From Cyathus striatus (Eukaryota; Basidiomycota; Agaricomycetes; Agaricales; Nidulariaceae), in NCBI GenBank assembly GCA_025738555.1, contig JAOVFP010000001.1:4774001-4838000 (forward strand): a stretch of DNA of 64,000 bases, in the 5' to 3' direction. Numbering within the stretch: the first letter of the stretch is position 1; each line of letters begins with the position of its first letter. The position numbers and the translations under genes are program-made. The notes below the pieces were generated by a model. That model searched no databases and was not told the DNA's origin. It saw only the letters and a list, made by a program, of their open reading frames with translations. Positions 36,746 through 49,248 of this stretch are shown here, one piece after another.

Positions 36746-38958
36746 TCAAGAACGCCGAACGAATCTCAACCCAACCTCCCCAGCAGCAAGCGTAAGCATA
36801 ACCCTTGCCTGCGATAACCTCTCAAACCACTGGTCAACACTTTCACCGCGGTTCGTCAAAGGTTCGACCTTCCAGTCTCTCAAAAACATCGATATCAAGC
36901 AGATCGATTCCGTAATGGCGAACTTGCGACCGATGCAGCTTCGTTGACCTTGATTATCCATCAGCACTAAACGCGCTTCAAAATATCCACCTGCATACCT
37001 AGACCAAACGCAGCAAGGGCCTCAGACTCATTGGATACGTCATACCACCGCGATGGTTTATATTCATCCGGGTCTTCAAACAAGTTTGCATTCCGGTCTA
37101 TGCCAGATGAATACACAAGTGTGTACACAAACGAGGAAGGCACTCACGCAGGCCAATGAAATCCACAATTATCTAACCGTAGCAAATAAAAAAAATTCAG
37201 CATGATATCAGCCTGCACCCTGGGCGAATACCCACATGTGTTCCCTTTCGCACAGCTATGCTCGTAGTTCCGTCGTCTGTTGACTTCGAAAGATTCAAAA
37301 TGCCATCTTCCAAGGCATCACGGGTTACGGCAAAGGCGATTGCTATGCGTACACGTTCAATATGATATTTGCAGAGAAAAATGGCTACACATACGGAACA
37401 TTCTCAACGCCTCGTAGAAACATGCCTGAACCTTGTTCAGCTTTGGCATGTCTTCGAAGGTCTATCAACAGTAAGCATTCAATATAAAGCGCACAAAAGA
37501 AAACATACTGGATCTCTGTCATTTCCAACGACGGATATTATCTGCTCGTAAATCTCCTGTTGTCGCTCCGGATAGCGTGCAAGGCAAGCCAGTGTGATCG
37601 CAAGTGACTGGGCAGTGGTTTCTATACGATCGTTTAAGTTTGCAGAAGTACATGCTTCCGAGTAAACATGCTTACCATGCCCAGCAAGCAACATAATGAA
37701 AACATTACTGATCTGCGTCAATTAGTCCTTCTTTATGATACACTTTATCGTACGGCCACTCACAAGTTCTGAATCGTCCAGTTTCAGCTTGGCATCAGAC
37801 TCGGCGTGGTTAGCTTGAACCAGCATGCTAAATATATCGTCTTTCTCGATTTCACCGCCGTTGTCCTTGACTTCATCTTCTTTCTCAGCGATCTTCTTCT
37901 CCATGAAACTTTGCAGCTCCATCAGCGCCGCGTTAACTTGTTTCATCCTATCACCGAAAACTCGCTGTTAAACGCAGCGCATCTAGCTACAGATGATACA
38001 TACCGTGTTATAGGAAGACTCCTAATCATTTTGGGAAGCTGAAGGAGCCGCAGATCCCGAGTAAATATACGCATAGCGTCGGGGAACGACATGCTCCCCT
38101 TGCCTGCTCCAATCCGCTCCGTCCATGAAAACGGAAAGTCGAACCCACATCTGCCAATTATCAAGAACGCAAAATTGAAAGTAATTTTCTGTATTTTGGG
38201 TATATCAACCACTTTCTTTCCTTCGAACCCCTCATGCACCACCATTTCGGAATATAGATGAAGTGACTCGTTCCACACGAGTTCGTATCTGAACATGTTT
38301 ACTTCCAGCATCACACCATGGGTAAGATGGAAATGCTTACAGTTTCTGCGAAAAAGCAGGCCCGACAATTCGTCGATGCTTCCTCCACATGTCACTTTCC
38401 GTAAGCAACAAGTTCAACCCCCAATATCTTTACCGAAGTCAGACGCTCTATATACGGCGTTAGCTCATCACATACCCTAGAGGCCCTCTATCATCAACGC
38501 CAGGCTTCCCGAATGGCGTCTTGTTAGATCCCCCGAGGATTTGCTTCGCAACATCAATATTGGATGTTACAATAGTGGGTCTTCCAAATATAAATGGCAC
38601 AATCGATATGGTTTCAGAGTTGAATCGTTTGTACACTACAGTGCAGCGTTTCTCAGATGATTCATCTATAGTACTTGCACGAAAGAACACTTACGAAAAT
38701 TCTTCCATCGCCATCCAAACTCTATTCCAGGATTCCACCATGTTGTAGGTATCAACGCTCCAGGAACCGCAAAAGGGCTAAAAGGGACTGTCAATCCAGG
38801 AAGATTATCAAGCGCCTACAAAGAACCGATTAGAGTTGATCCACTTTAAAACATGACGCACTTACGCGCTTTCCATTGGAAAATTTCTGGATCCTTGAAA
38901 CCAGAAACAACGTCAACGTGGCAAAGGATACAGACCACCAGGTTAACTCCATGTTCAT
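36746..38958 (-). CDS. Cytochrome P450 copy 3 (intact)
   Basis: Microsomal P450 monooxygenase; substrate unknown. The start gives MNMELTWWSVSFATLTLFL, a membrane anchor followed by RIQKFSNGKR; an in-frame ATG two codons later (38952) is an alternative start. Blocks in order: LPGLTVPFSPFAVPGAL, TTWWNPGIEF, SIVPFIFGRPTIVTSNIDVA, WRKHRRIVGPAFSQKL, FAFLIIGRCGFDFPFSW, I-helix AGHGETTAQ, ExxR in FYEALRMF, EYKPSRW and haem loop FGLGQRSCIGRKFA, ending FVRRS. All hallmark residues, including the haem-ligand Cys, are present and no stop or frameshift was found. At least a dozen introns occupy the same positions as in the other copies. It is tandem with copies 4 and 5. Confidence 0.88.
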
Positions 38959-39383
38959 TCAAGATGCTGAGAACTCGTCATGTTATTGCTTTTATAATGT
39001 ATCGAGGCTACAAATTGATACGTTACTTCCACGGTGTGTCAGAAGCCATAAGAACGTATTCTAAAAATGCCTACAATGGGAAAACATATGAGGAATTTAG
39101 GTTCAGCAACATGCCTCGGGAAATTTACGGTAGAGATAGTACGCGAATTAGATGACACGAACGGAGTTCGAGGCTTGTCACGTTTGGAGTGCTGTATGAT
39201 GAAATATACACATTATAATTAGTATATCTTGAGCATATCAGGCTTCAGCTCATGACACACTTTGCTGAAGCTCTCCATTTATCGTTGTCAGCTATGATGC
39301 ATAAACAGGAAAATAATCTTCATAGATAGCATCTATTATTGTACATAAGAGTTCCTGCGATAGTGTAGGGTCATCACTGATGA
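38959..39383. other. Short intergenic region between P450 copies 3 and 4
   Basis: Promoter of copy 3 and 3' flank of copy 4, head-to-tail. No other feature recognised. Confidence 0.4.
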
Positions 39384-41620
39384 TCATGCGCGACGAACAA
39401 ATCGCAACCCAACATCCCCAACTGCCAATGTAAGCACGACTCTCGCCTGCGATACTTTATCAAACCACTGCTCGACACTTTCTCCAGGCTTTGTCAGAGG
39501 TTCGATCTTCCAGTCTCTTAAAAACATCGCAATCAGGCAGACTGATTCGGTGACTGCAAACTTGCGACCTATGCAGCTTCGCTGACCTTTATGTGAGTGA
39601 GTACTTTGCGCGATTGTCAACAAAATCTAGTATCTTTCACCTAGACCGAAAATTGCAAGTACTTCAGACTCATTGGAGTCGCCATACCATCGCGAAGGTC
39701 TATACTCCTCCGGATCCTTAAATACGCGCGGGTCCCGGTCTGCGTGGAAGAGTCATAAATGTATGACATATAATCAATAGAAAACACTGCATGTCCTTAC
39801 GAAGGCCAACCATATCTACAATGATCTTGTTACGTCGAAAATTAACATATTTGATGAGCACTAGGAAATACTTACATGTGTTCCCTTATGTACAGCAATG
39901 GTAGTAGACTCTTGCCCCAAAGGCTTTGGGATGGTAAGAACACTGTCAACCTTTGCTTCTCGAATCGAAGCAAACCCCGCTGCTAATGATAGAGACACTT
40001 TAGTTGAATAGGGTTCGCAGAGGAAATAGGATATGTATATGCGTACGGAATATTCTCAATGCCTCATAGAAGCATGCTTGAACTTTACTCAACTTATGGA
40101 AATCCTCAAACATCTACCGATAACCTGTAAGATTGCTATAACGGCATATATAGAAGAAAATACCGGATTCCTATCATTTCCAATCACTGAATTAACTTCC
40201 TCAAAAATCTCTTGCTGCTGCTCCTGATAGCGAGCGAGGCAAGCCATAGCAGCCGCAAGCGTGTGAGCAGTAGTCTCTTTAGAACGATTATCAAGAGACT
40301 TATTCAACTGATATCGGAGTGCTCACCATGTCCTGCAACCAACATAAGAAATACATTACTGATCTATATGGGTCAATCACATAGGCCGAGCTATCTTACA
40401 TGCATGCATGCACTTACAAGTTCAGAATCATCCAGCTTTAGCTTAGCGTCGGCTTCAGCGTGATTGGCCTCAACCAAACTGCTAAATATGTCTTCTCTGT
40501 TAAGTTCTTCCCCGTTCATCTTGATATTATCCTCTTTCTCGACAATCTTTCTCTCCATAAATCTTTTCAACACAATTATTGAAGCATTGAGTTGTTTGAA
40601 CCTACCACGAACGAGTCAGGTAAAAAAAATTATGAAATTATATGAGCAGCCGTAACGCACCGTGGAATTGGAAGACGACGTATCATCTTAGGAAGTTGCA
40701 GAATTTGCATGTATTTTATAAATATATGCATCGCGTCTGGAAACGACATTCCGCTTCTGTTTGATTCAATCTGCTCCGTCCAAGAAAATGGGAAGCCGAA
40801 ACCGCATCTGCCAATTACCAAGAAACCGAAATCAAAGGTGATGCGCTGTATTTTGGGTATTTCAACCACTTTCTTGTCTTCGAACCCTTCGGCGGCGAGC
40901 ATTTCGGAGTACAGGTGAAGCGACTCGTTCCATACGAGTTCGTACCTGGTCAATTATTGTCAGTGTCATTCGATGAATCAGAGATACTTACAGTTTTTGT
41001 GAAAAAGCAGGTCCAACTATTCGCCGATGCTTCCTCCACGTATCACCCTGTGCGCTAAATAAGTTTATCCCCCAATACCTGTATTATTCGGTGAGATTTA
41101 TAACGTATGTATTTATATAGGTACCCAAGAGCCCCCTCATCCAGTTCTGCCCTTCCAAAAGCTGTCTTACTGGAGTTTCCTAACACCTGTCTAGCGACAT
41201 CAATATTAGATGTTACAACGGTGGGACTACCGATCAGGAATGGTATGATTGAAAAGGTATCAGCGTTGTACTGTTTATAAACTGTAAAAAATAAATTTGA
41301 GTATTTGTTTTGCCAGGTATGCAGCAATACCTTCGAAATACTTACGAAAACTTTTCCAACGCCATACGAATTCTATGCCAGGATTCCACCATGTAGTAGG
41401 TAGTAATAATCCAGGAAGCGTGAAAGGTGCAAAAGCGGTGGTTAATCCAGGAAGTTTATCAACAGCCTAGGTTCGATAGATTATACAAATGTTAGTATGT
41501 TGCAGACTCGTCGCAAACACTCACGCGCTTTCCATTGGCTATTTTCTGTGTCACAGAAAAGACAACCACGGCCAACAACGTAATTAACCAGGCAGGATAC
41601 CAACTTGAGCAGATACTCAT
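39384..41620 (-). CDS. Cytochrome P450 copy 4 (intact)
   Basis: P450 of the same family, very close to copy 3. Start MSICSSWYPAWLITLLAVV is the membrane anchor. Blocks: PTTWWNPGIEFVWRW, FSIIPFLIGSPTVVTSNIDV, WRKHRRIVGPAFSQKL, FGFLVIGRCGFGFPFSW, I-helix VAGHGKETTAHTLAA, ExxR in FYEALRIF, EEYRPSRW and haem loop FGLGQRSCIGRKFA, ending GLRFVRRA. No stop or frame break was found in reading across all exons. The intron after the SEL codons has a normal GT donor, unlike copies 1 and 2. Copies 3 and 4 both have the unusual QRSC haem loop in place of PRAC, which supports a recent tandem duplication. Substrate unknown. Confidence 0.88.
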
Positions 41621-42369
41621 CGACACTGCAGATAATCCTAGACACAGATTCGTGTTCGAATTCAACCGCTACTATTTATATACCTTCCGTAGCTTAGATA
41701 GACATGCTCCATACTAAGTAGCTTGTAAGTTTTACAGATGCGTACATGATATACAAGGGCTCACCTCAGTTAGTCTCCAATACAGCTACTATAAGTGGAT
41801 CAGAGCCGAAGTACAGTACAAGAACACAGATGAATGAGAAGGGAAAGGTCTGCAATTCAAAGACTTCTGTTGACCTTCCGGGTCTTCAGCAGCACAAGTA
41901 CATAGATTAGGTTAGTGCGGAATGTTTGCACAATGGAGCTTGAATGGAGCTCGAGTTTGTGACACATGTAGGTCAACGCCTGAGGCCTTGAAGCTTGAAG
42001 TCTTGTATACTTAAACCAAAACTAGCGGGTAAAAGCCGTTAATTACTTATTTGGTGAAAACTAGCACTTGACTAGTAGCCTTCCCAATTGAATTTTGAAC
42101 CTGTGACAAAAGGGTTGGATGTCTTTGACGTTGGAAGACAGACCAAGGACAGACCACTGACTCGGAGGTCAGACGGAGCCCTCAGCCAGAACAAAAAGCA
42201 ACACTGGCGCTTAGATAAACAACTCTAAGCCATCAATACATCACGTGGCAGTCTGGACCTCCCAAAGGTACATATTCAGATCTCAATTGTTTATCAATTG
42301 AACGGCTACTACCACTAAGTATGACTACAATGATAACCTGACACAGTAATAGACACATAACAGAAGAGC
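41621..42369. other. Intergenic region between P450 copies 4 and 5
   Basis: Promoter of copy 4 and 3' flank of copy 5. A cluster of short GACAGACC/GGTCAGAC words occurs at 42135-42175. No gene or known element recognised. Confidence 0.4.
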
Positions 42370-44607
42370 TTATCCACGGCGCACGAGTCGGATGGGTACA
42401 CTACGAGCTCCGAGCGTAAGAAACGCAGTGCATTTCGATAACTCTTCGAACCATTCATCTATACTCTGCCCAGTTTTTGTCAAGGGCTCTACTTTCCAAT
42501 CTCTGAGGACCATCGTAAGGAAACAGACCGCTTCAGTAATAGCGAATTTGCGTCCAAAGCAGCCTCTTGGACCTACACGCGTATCACGTAAGTATCACTA
42601 TATGTCAGGTTACAAAACTAGCCACGAACCTAACCCAAATCCAATAACTGCCTCCGATTCATTTGATACATCGTACCATCTGGAAGGTCGATATATTTCC
42701 GGATCATCGAAATAGCAAGGATTCCGGTCTATTGTACAATAACCCAATTGTGAAAAAGGAATCATTTGTCATTCATGCAAAATACGTACAGATTCCAACC
42801 ACATCAATTACCACCTACAAAACGGGGCTCAATTCAAAAAAGGGGGATGATAAGTAAAAGATTACCTGAGTTCCTTTCTGGAGCGGAACAGGCGTATCAG
42901 GGATATCTAGAATGCAGTCCTGTATTGCTTCTCGCATTATAACGTGTACAGCAGCTATCGGAGACTCAGACACGCCATTACAGACAACAATAATAGAAAC
43001 ACACGTACGGAACATCCTTAAACCTTCATAAAAACAAGCTTGTACCTTGTTTAGCTTCAGATAATCATCAAAGGTCTTACATATAAGAAGCGTTCAAGTT
43101 GAGGATGAGAACGGTCTCCAGGTGACAAAAGCAGAGGTGATCTTACAGGATCGCGATCCGCCCCTACAACGGAAATAATCTGTTCTGCAATCTCGTTCTG
43201 GGCATCTGGATAACGGGCGAGGCATGCGAGCGCTCCTGCAAGTGTGTGTGCTGTTGTTTCTGGGATGATTCACCGTTAGTTGACAGCATTTGTTGCCTCC
43301 AGTAGAGGGTATTACCGTGGCCTGAGAGAAGCAACGTAAAGACATTGCTGATCTGGTGATAATATAAGAAGAATACGGTCAGTAGAATTTGTAATTTTTA
43401 AAAAGGTACTGGCTCACCAGCTCTGAATCATCTAATTTCAATTTTGCGTCCCCCTCAGCTTGATTTGCCTGGATTAGCCCGCATATGATGTTATTTTCTG
43501 GTTGTTGACCAACATTACTTTCGAGTTCTTCTTCTTTTTCTTTGATCTTTGTATTCATGAACTCCCTTAACACGGCGATAGAGGCGTTCAACTTCTTTAG
43601 CCTAGGCAATGTTACATACTGTACTAGGCAGTCACTGAGAAAAAATATACACATACCTGGTAAATGGCAAATTCAATATCGAATCAGAGAAACTTAGAAG
43701 CAATATGTTATCGATAAAGTAGCGCATTGCCTCAGGAAATGTCTTTTTAGTACTTGGTGATTCGATGGCGACGTCTTGTGTCCATTTGAAAGGAAAATCG
43801 AACCCACATCTTCCAATAACGTAAATGCGAACTTGAATGTGAGCTTCTGAGCTCTAGAAACATCAACAACTTTCTTGTCGTCGTATCCTTCACCAGCAAC
43901 CATCTCGTTGTAAAGCTGGATCGACTCGTGCCAAACTAGTTCATATCTTTCTACGTGTTAGCTGAGAACCGATGCGTCTGCAAACAGGATCATACAGCTT
44001 TTGCGAAAATGTATATCCCACAATCCACCTATGTTTTCTCCAGGGGTCTCCATTCGAAACCATAATGTTGTTTCCCCAATAACTAATATTCTGTGAATAA
44101 GAAGAAAATAAGTGTCCCATAAACTCATACCTAAACCCATTTTTGCCTGAGGTATGCGTCCTTCCAAATGGACCTTTATCTGAGGATAATATCTGGCGTG
44201 AGGCGTTGATATTACATGTTACAACAGCTGGTGAACCACTAATGAAGGGGACGACGGAGATGGTGTCTCTGTCAATTTTCTCGTACACTAAATGACATCA
44301 ATCCACATTGGAATATACGGTCATATTTAAACTCACTAGCAGTCCTCCAACGCCAAACAAGCTCAGACCCTGGGTTCCACTTCGAACATGGAAATAGCGC
44401 TCCGGCCATACCATATGGCTGCAATGGTACTACAAATCCAGGAATAGACCCAATAGCCTATATAAATATGCAAGTCAATAAACATATCGTTTGAGATGGT
44501 TCTCATGATTGACTTACGCATTTACTATCTAAGAACTTCAGCACTCTTGAAACCACAAAAATGACGGCCAGAGCACTGAGCACTACAGTCAAATTATCCA
44601 TATTCAT
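42370..44607 (-). pseudogene. Cytochrome P450 copy 5, single-base frameshift
   Basis: Family member with anchor MNMDNLTVVLSALAVIFVV and blocks VPLQPYGMAGALFP, SVVPFISGSPAVVTCNINAS, WRKHRWIVGYTFSQKL, I-helix GHG...TTAHTLAG, ExxR in FYEGLRMF, IYRPSRW and haem loop FGLGPRGCFGRKFA, ending RLVRRG. In the exon carrying the conserved FAFxxIGRCGF segment one base is missing (around plus-strand 43818). FAFT is read in one frame and IGRCGFDFPFKW in the next. The other four copies read straight through this point. As the sequence stands, translation would end soon after. Everything else is well preserved, so a recent loss or a sequencing error are both possible. Confidence 0.75.
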
Positions 44608-45394
44608 GGTTGTTAGAACTCGTATGGGCCAGTACTCCAGAAAGAGTTTGTCCCACACACATATATATATGTGTATGACATGAGAGAAATTCTTGGTATA
44701 TCGATTTTACTTCCCCACGTCCAGATACGTATCAGCTACCGCCGTATAAATAACGCGGAACGTTGCTCAGAGCTTACGGAACGCGCACCATAAATGCTCT
44801 AAGCGATAAGCTGATTCGGAAAAATGTCCTCCGCGTTCTACGGAAGGCTCAGTCTTGCAGCTACTCCAATGTGTTGTAAAGAAGCAAGCAGTTTCCATCG
44901 TCGCAGATATTAATTGGTAGTTCAGGTAGTAAGCCTCAAGAGGTATAATCCAGCACGGAGAACCATGAAGCCCGAACCTGAATTCAACTGTATTTTCAAC
45001 TCGAAGATTCCAGCCTACGAAGGAAAATAATCACTCGGAAATTCAGCCAGCTTCATGGGCAAAATACATATGAAGATCGACAATATCAATGTATTATCTA
45101 CATATTTTTGAATTATGATGACAAATATAGACAGAGAATACAACGAAATCTCACCTGCAGCAACTCCCGAAGCAAGCATAGGCAGTGCCGCGGAGCATAG
45201 GCGTAGAGGGGCAGATTGGCGACAAATAGGACGTACATAATAAACGAAGCTTCAGAAAGCCATCCAAGTTTCTCTTTTGATTTCTCAAAGATTCAGAATC
45301 TTCAGAACGTCGAATTTTCAATTTGTACACATACTACCAAGAACCGCTGCGACGAAGATCTCTTCTCCAAGCCGAATGTCCTTCCCGAACGCAT
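44608..45394. other. Intergenic region between P450 copy 5 and the P450 relic
   Basis: Promoter of copy 5 with an alternating CA/TA tract (ACACATATATATATGTGT at about 44656-44673), otherwise unremarkable sequence. No gene recognised. Confidence 0.4.
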
Positions 45395-45728
45395 TTACGG
45401 AAAATCGCTCGAGCTCCCGCGTAAGAAGAGCAAAGCATTTGGGAATCTTCTCAAGCTTGTAACCACTCATACTCGCTTTCGCTGGCTTCAACAGCGGCTC
45501 CATTTTCAAATCTCTTGAAAGCACAATCAGGATGCATGCAGCTTCTGCAAGAGTGAATTTTCGCCCAAATTTTTGAGCAGGTGAAATCTGGAATAGCGAA
45601 GGACACACACCGAAACAGAGCTCTAACACAACTTCAGATTCACTAGACGAAGTATGCCATTGTGACGGTTTATACACATCCGAATCTTTGAAGCACCGAG
45701 AGTTTCTTTTGTCTCTAATAAGATGCAA
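45395..45728 (-). pseudogene. Relic of a P450 C-terminal region (copy 6)
   Basis: Decayed copy of the last two P450 exons. It keeps a PERF-like segment (YKPSQW, usually KPSRW), an acidic SESEVV, and then KFGRKFTLAEAACILIVLSRD and LKMEPLLKPA, which match the helix after the haem loop. The haem-ligand Cys and the PRxCxG loop are missing (the sequence reads PAQKFGRKF), and no upstream exons are found. It is non-functional and marks the end of the P450 array. Confidence 0.75.
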
Positions 45729-46420
45729 GATAAAAATTCAACTTGTCTCGTACTACATTGTACACAAGTACTGTATACAATTCGAAGTACCGCATAAAAA
45801 TTAGTTGAACTTTATTCTGCGTGGAATGGTCATGGTATACCAATAAATGTTCAATACGGCGGTCGAGGACATCACAAAGTGACAGCTTACGGAATTGCAG
45901 TGCCCATGCCAGACAGACATACTTAGTTTGGTCTACGACTACCTACGGTTCATCCTAGAAGCTGGCGAGGCATACTGTAATGGACACTGGGGCCCTGTAG
46001 GCAAATGTTTCTTTCGAAAGTAAGTTTTGGATGCAATAAAGTTATGCAGGCTGCCGCTCTGGAGGCTCGGCATTTACGCTTCGTGCCACGTACCGTGACG
46101 TCATGTCAGCCGATGGGCCGCATCTATTCCGTCTATGATCTGCTATACACGACGATGAGGATGGGGAGGATGAGAAAAATGAAGAACAGAGGAACAGAAT
46201 GAGCATGAGGACGAAGAGGCGGACAGTAGTATAAATATCAACATTCAGATTTCTCCACCTTCAAAAATTAGACGAACATAATTGCTCTCATTAGAAAAAA
46301 AAGTATCCACTACATACCAATCATACTAGTAAAAGAAGTAAGTTTTCATACTAAAGTAAAACTAGTCCATCACATAGACATCCGTACCGTCTCCGCCTTT
46401 CCCTCCACTCCCTTAGCCCC
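45729..46420. other. Intergenic region
   Basis: Between the P450 relic and the 3' end of the anoctamin gene. The open frame 46005-46202 is not supported by any similarity. Nothing recognised. Confidence 0.4.
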
Positions 46421-48787
46421 TCACGCCTCCTTCACGATCCTTCTAATCTCCTGCACACCCTCATCATGTTCCCAAAACCCCATCCCATCCCCATCCTCAC
46501 CCATCACCTTCTCCATCTTCAATCCCAACTCACTCTCTTCCGCAGCACCACCCAAAAACCTACTCCTAACCCTTCTCTCCTCTCCCTCCCTCTCTTCCAC
46601 CTCCCGACTAGCCCTCCACACCACCCGGTCCAACACATGCCTCACAACCGCCCTCGCGACGAAATACGCATGCGAAGCCGCAAGCGCTAGCAAAAACGCG
46701 CGAAGAAGCAAGTCACGCGTAGCAGGATATGTAAGTGGATTGCTCCCATCTACGCCCCATCGTGCGTCCCCTGCGGCGCCGGATGCGTTGACAAGGTGCT
46801 CTTCTGCCAGAAGTGTGCTCCCATCTTTCGGTGCGGAGAGGATGGAGGAGGAGATGTGTGACCATGAGAGAACTGTAGGAGAGAAGAGGTATACTAATGC
46901 GGTGTTGGTTAATGCTCCGAGCCAAGTGAGGAACGTGAGCGCATCGAGCCATGGACCGATGGTATCCGTCCTCATTGGAATCGGTCTGCGGTTGTGTACG
47001 GTTAATTTAAACGCGTCAGAACGTAGTTCCAAGATATTGTTTAGTAATGCCATCGCTATAAATGAATCAGCATCTTATCCAACGTATAGAAAGACAGAGA
47101 CAAACCTCCAGCCAAAGGCCAAATTCCACTCCAGAGCACCACATACCCAAACTGAATTACCATCTCACTATAATCTGCAAAAAGATTATACTCAGGCAAC
47201 GCAATCTCCTCCCTAACCTTCTCGAGAAACACTCTCTCCACCTCCCCACCACGTTCCTTCTCATCCTCAAACACCACCTTCTTCTTTCCGTTGCTCGAGG
47301 AGGAAGATTTCTTTTGCACAAACCGCATGACGTACGGCAGTCCAATCTCCATAAACGTGTTTACAGCCTGGTTGGTGACTGTATACGCGAACATCTGGTC
47401 CCTTAATCGCCTAGGGTTCAATTTTGCCCTTGGATCTTCTTCCAACTTCACGTCGAATAGGTGGTTCTTTTCTCCGTGTCCCTCAGTGGGAATGCCGGTG
47501 GAGTTAAGTAAAAGCAGAACGCGCCCTTTAACGCCCTGTGCTTCGCCAACGCCTTTTACGACCCATGCACGCACATACTCCATTACGCCCGCTCCAAAAG
47601 GTACGTATACGAACGCACTGAGGGCAAGTGCAAGATAGGACACCAGCGTGCTCAGAGCAAAGGTCTTGAGCGTCAACGAAGCGCTATAACTCGACATATG
47701 CCTATGGTTTTCCCACTTTGTGAGCCTCTCCGCTACACCCGTATAAAACGCCATAAACCGCGGAATGAGGAGCATGAACAGCACCGTCGGGAGTAGGGAC
47801 ACAACCTGCTTTAGTGGGCCGGTGTAGAGCTGCATGACGAATGCTTCGAGGATGAATATACCCGTCAGCATGAGCGCGAGAATTCCAGCTGCGAGGAGGA
47901 TAACGGGAACGCTGAGTAGGATTTTGAGTTCGCGAGCGTACCACGTCGAGCCAGGTTTGTATTGGGCGCGCTGCTTTTCGACGCGGAATGAGCCCCGTGT
48001 GCCGAAGCGAAGGGAGAGACGTCTCTCGTGAATACGCCAGTACTCTGTGAAGAACACAGACCATATGCATAGGAGGATAGAGTACACGGGCGAATAGGGA
48101 GTGACTAGCCCAATTGGCGGGAGAGATAAGATGGAAAGTACGAATGGAAAAATAAGAAAGCGAGTATAGGTGGACAAGAACGCGAAATAGTACGCTACGG
48201 CGTCGCCAAATTGTTCTCGGAGTCTCTCCGGATTCACTTTTGCTGTGAGGATGTTCTTCAATGTCCAGCTTTTAACCCATGCCTTGTCGAATTCCCTATC
48301 ATGCAAGGGCGTCAGGGACTCGATAAGGTCCCAGTCTTTTGATTCGGGAGAAATGCCGAGGCCGCCGTCAACAGGGGATGCGGTGATGTAGGTATACACG
48401 AGGCGGATGCGGTCGGCGGGGAGATGGGTATGGTGGATGCCGCTGAGAGGCTGAGAGGTGCTACTGGCAGTCCCGAGAGAAAGTCGCTTGTCCTGCTCGA
48501 AGGTTAGGTGAGATAGGACGAAATAAAAAATAAGATAGACTTGACCTCTCTCTCCTTATCAAACTGACAACACCCTCGTTGGAACAGCTAACAAAAACAA
48601 GCAAATGGCCAAGCTGTTCTCCTCGTCTTCCTACGGCCTTGAGACCTGCATAGGTGAGGGTTTCGATGAGACGTGTGTACTGGGCCTCTGCCTTTGTTGC
48701 CTCGTCTCTGGTCTGTTGCTTTGAGAGGGAGTGAGAGCTTGCTGCGCGAAAGGCGATAACGAGGTCAGGATGTGGATGGTCTGACAT
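46421..48787 (-). CDS. Anoctamin/TMEM16 family membrane protein (Ist2-like)
   Basis: Multi-pass membrane protein of the anoctamin family. Fungal members are calcium-linked lipid scramblases or ER-plasma membrane tethers. Three exons, 48569-48787, 47106-48492 and 46421-47055, total 746 residues. The N-terminal cytosolic part (PHPDLVIAFRAASS, LIETLTYAGLKAVGRR) precedes the anoctamin domain. That domain includes YYFAFLSTYTRFLIFP, the FFTEYWRIHERRLSLRFG loop, LLSVPVILLAAGILALML, ENHRHMSSYSASLTLK, EYNLFADYSEMVIQFGYVV and PLAGAMALLNNILELRSDA. The last of these is the family's C-terminal signature with acidic calcium-site residues. The cytoplasmic tail is short and lacks Ist2's long basic tether. 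The first intron uses a GTCAGT donor, the only choice found that keeps frame. Family is secure; scramblase activity is inferred. Confidence 0.88.
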
Positions 48788-49248
48788 GGTATCTGGGAGG
48801 AGAGCGAGAATGGATGGGAGGACAGAAATAGATGGGAGGGCAGGGAGTGCGCCCCTCCAGCGATGAAAGTGTGCCAGATGCAGCGTGGATTCCAACGTCA
48901 GAGTTCAATTTTAGATGACGACATTACTTTCCATATCTTTGCTTACATTCTCACGCCCTTTCTTGCCGAGGTGCAAGCCGTCGTTATGCTTGCTAGCCTT
49001 AATCAGGACTGTGATTTAGCATTTACTGTATGCATCACATTCATCACATATTCCATTGAATCGGCAAATAGTCCAGACCTTCTATTTGAATTCGTTGATA
49101 TTGCCAAACAGCGCGCACGTAGGTTGACGCGTTGACGTTAAACGAATTGAGTCCGGTTAAACCTCGAAAGACTGCAGCGCAACACACTAACACCCGTCGG
49201 CGCTGTCGCTGTCTCCCCTACTCTGATTCACTTTACTGCTTGCGCAAC
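48788..49248. other. Divergent intergenic region
   Basis: Upstream regions of the anoctamin gene (minus) and the mitochondrial HMG-box-like gene (plus). A possible short reading frame at 48863-49135 is not supported. No TATA box evident. Confidence 0.4.

Noticed and set aside
48460..48560. Alternative first intron of the anoctamin gene using GTCAAG at about 48546
   Set aside because: It gives an attractive SDFLSGLP segment, but the frame then disagrees with the following PADRIRLVY segment. The GTCAGT donor at 48568 keeps frame throughout.
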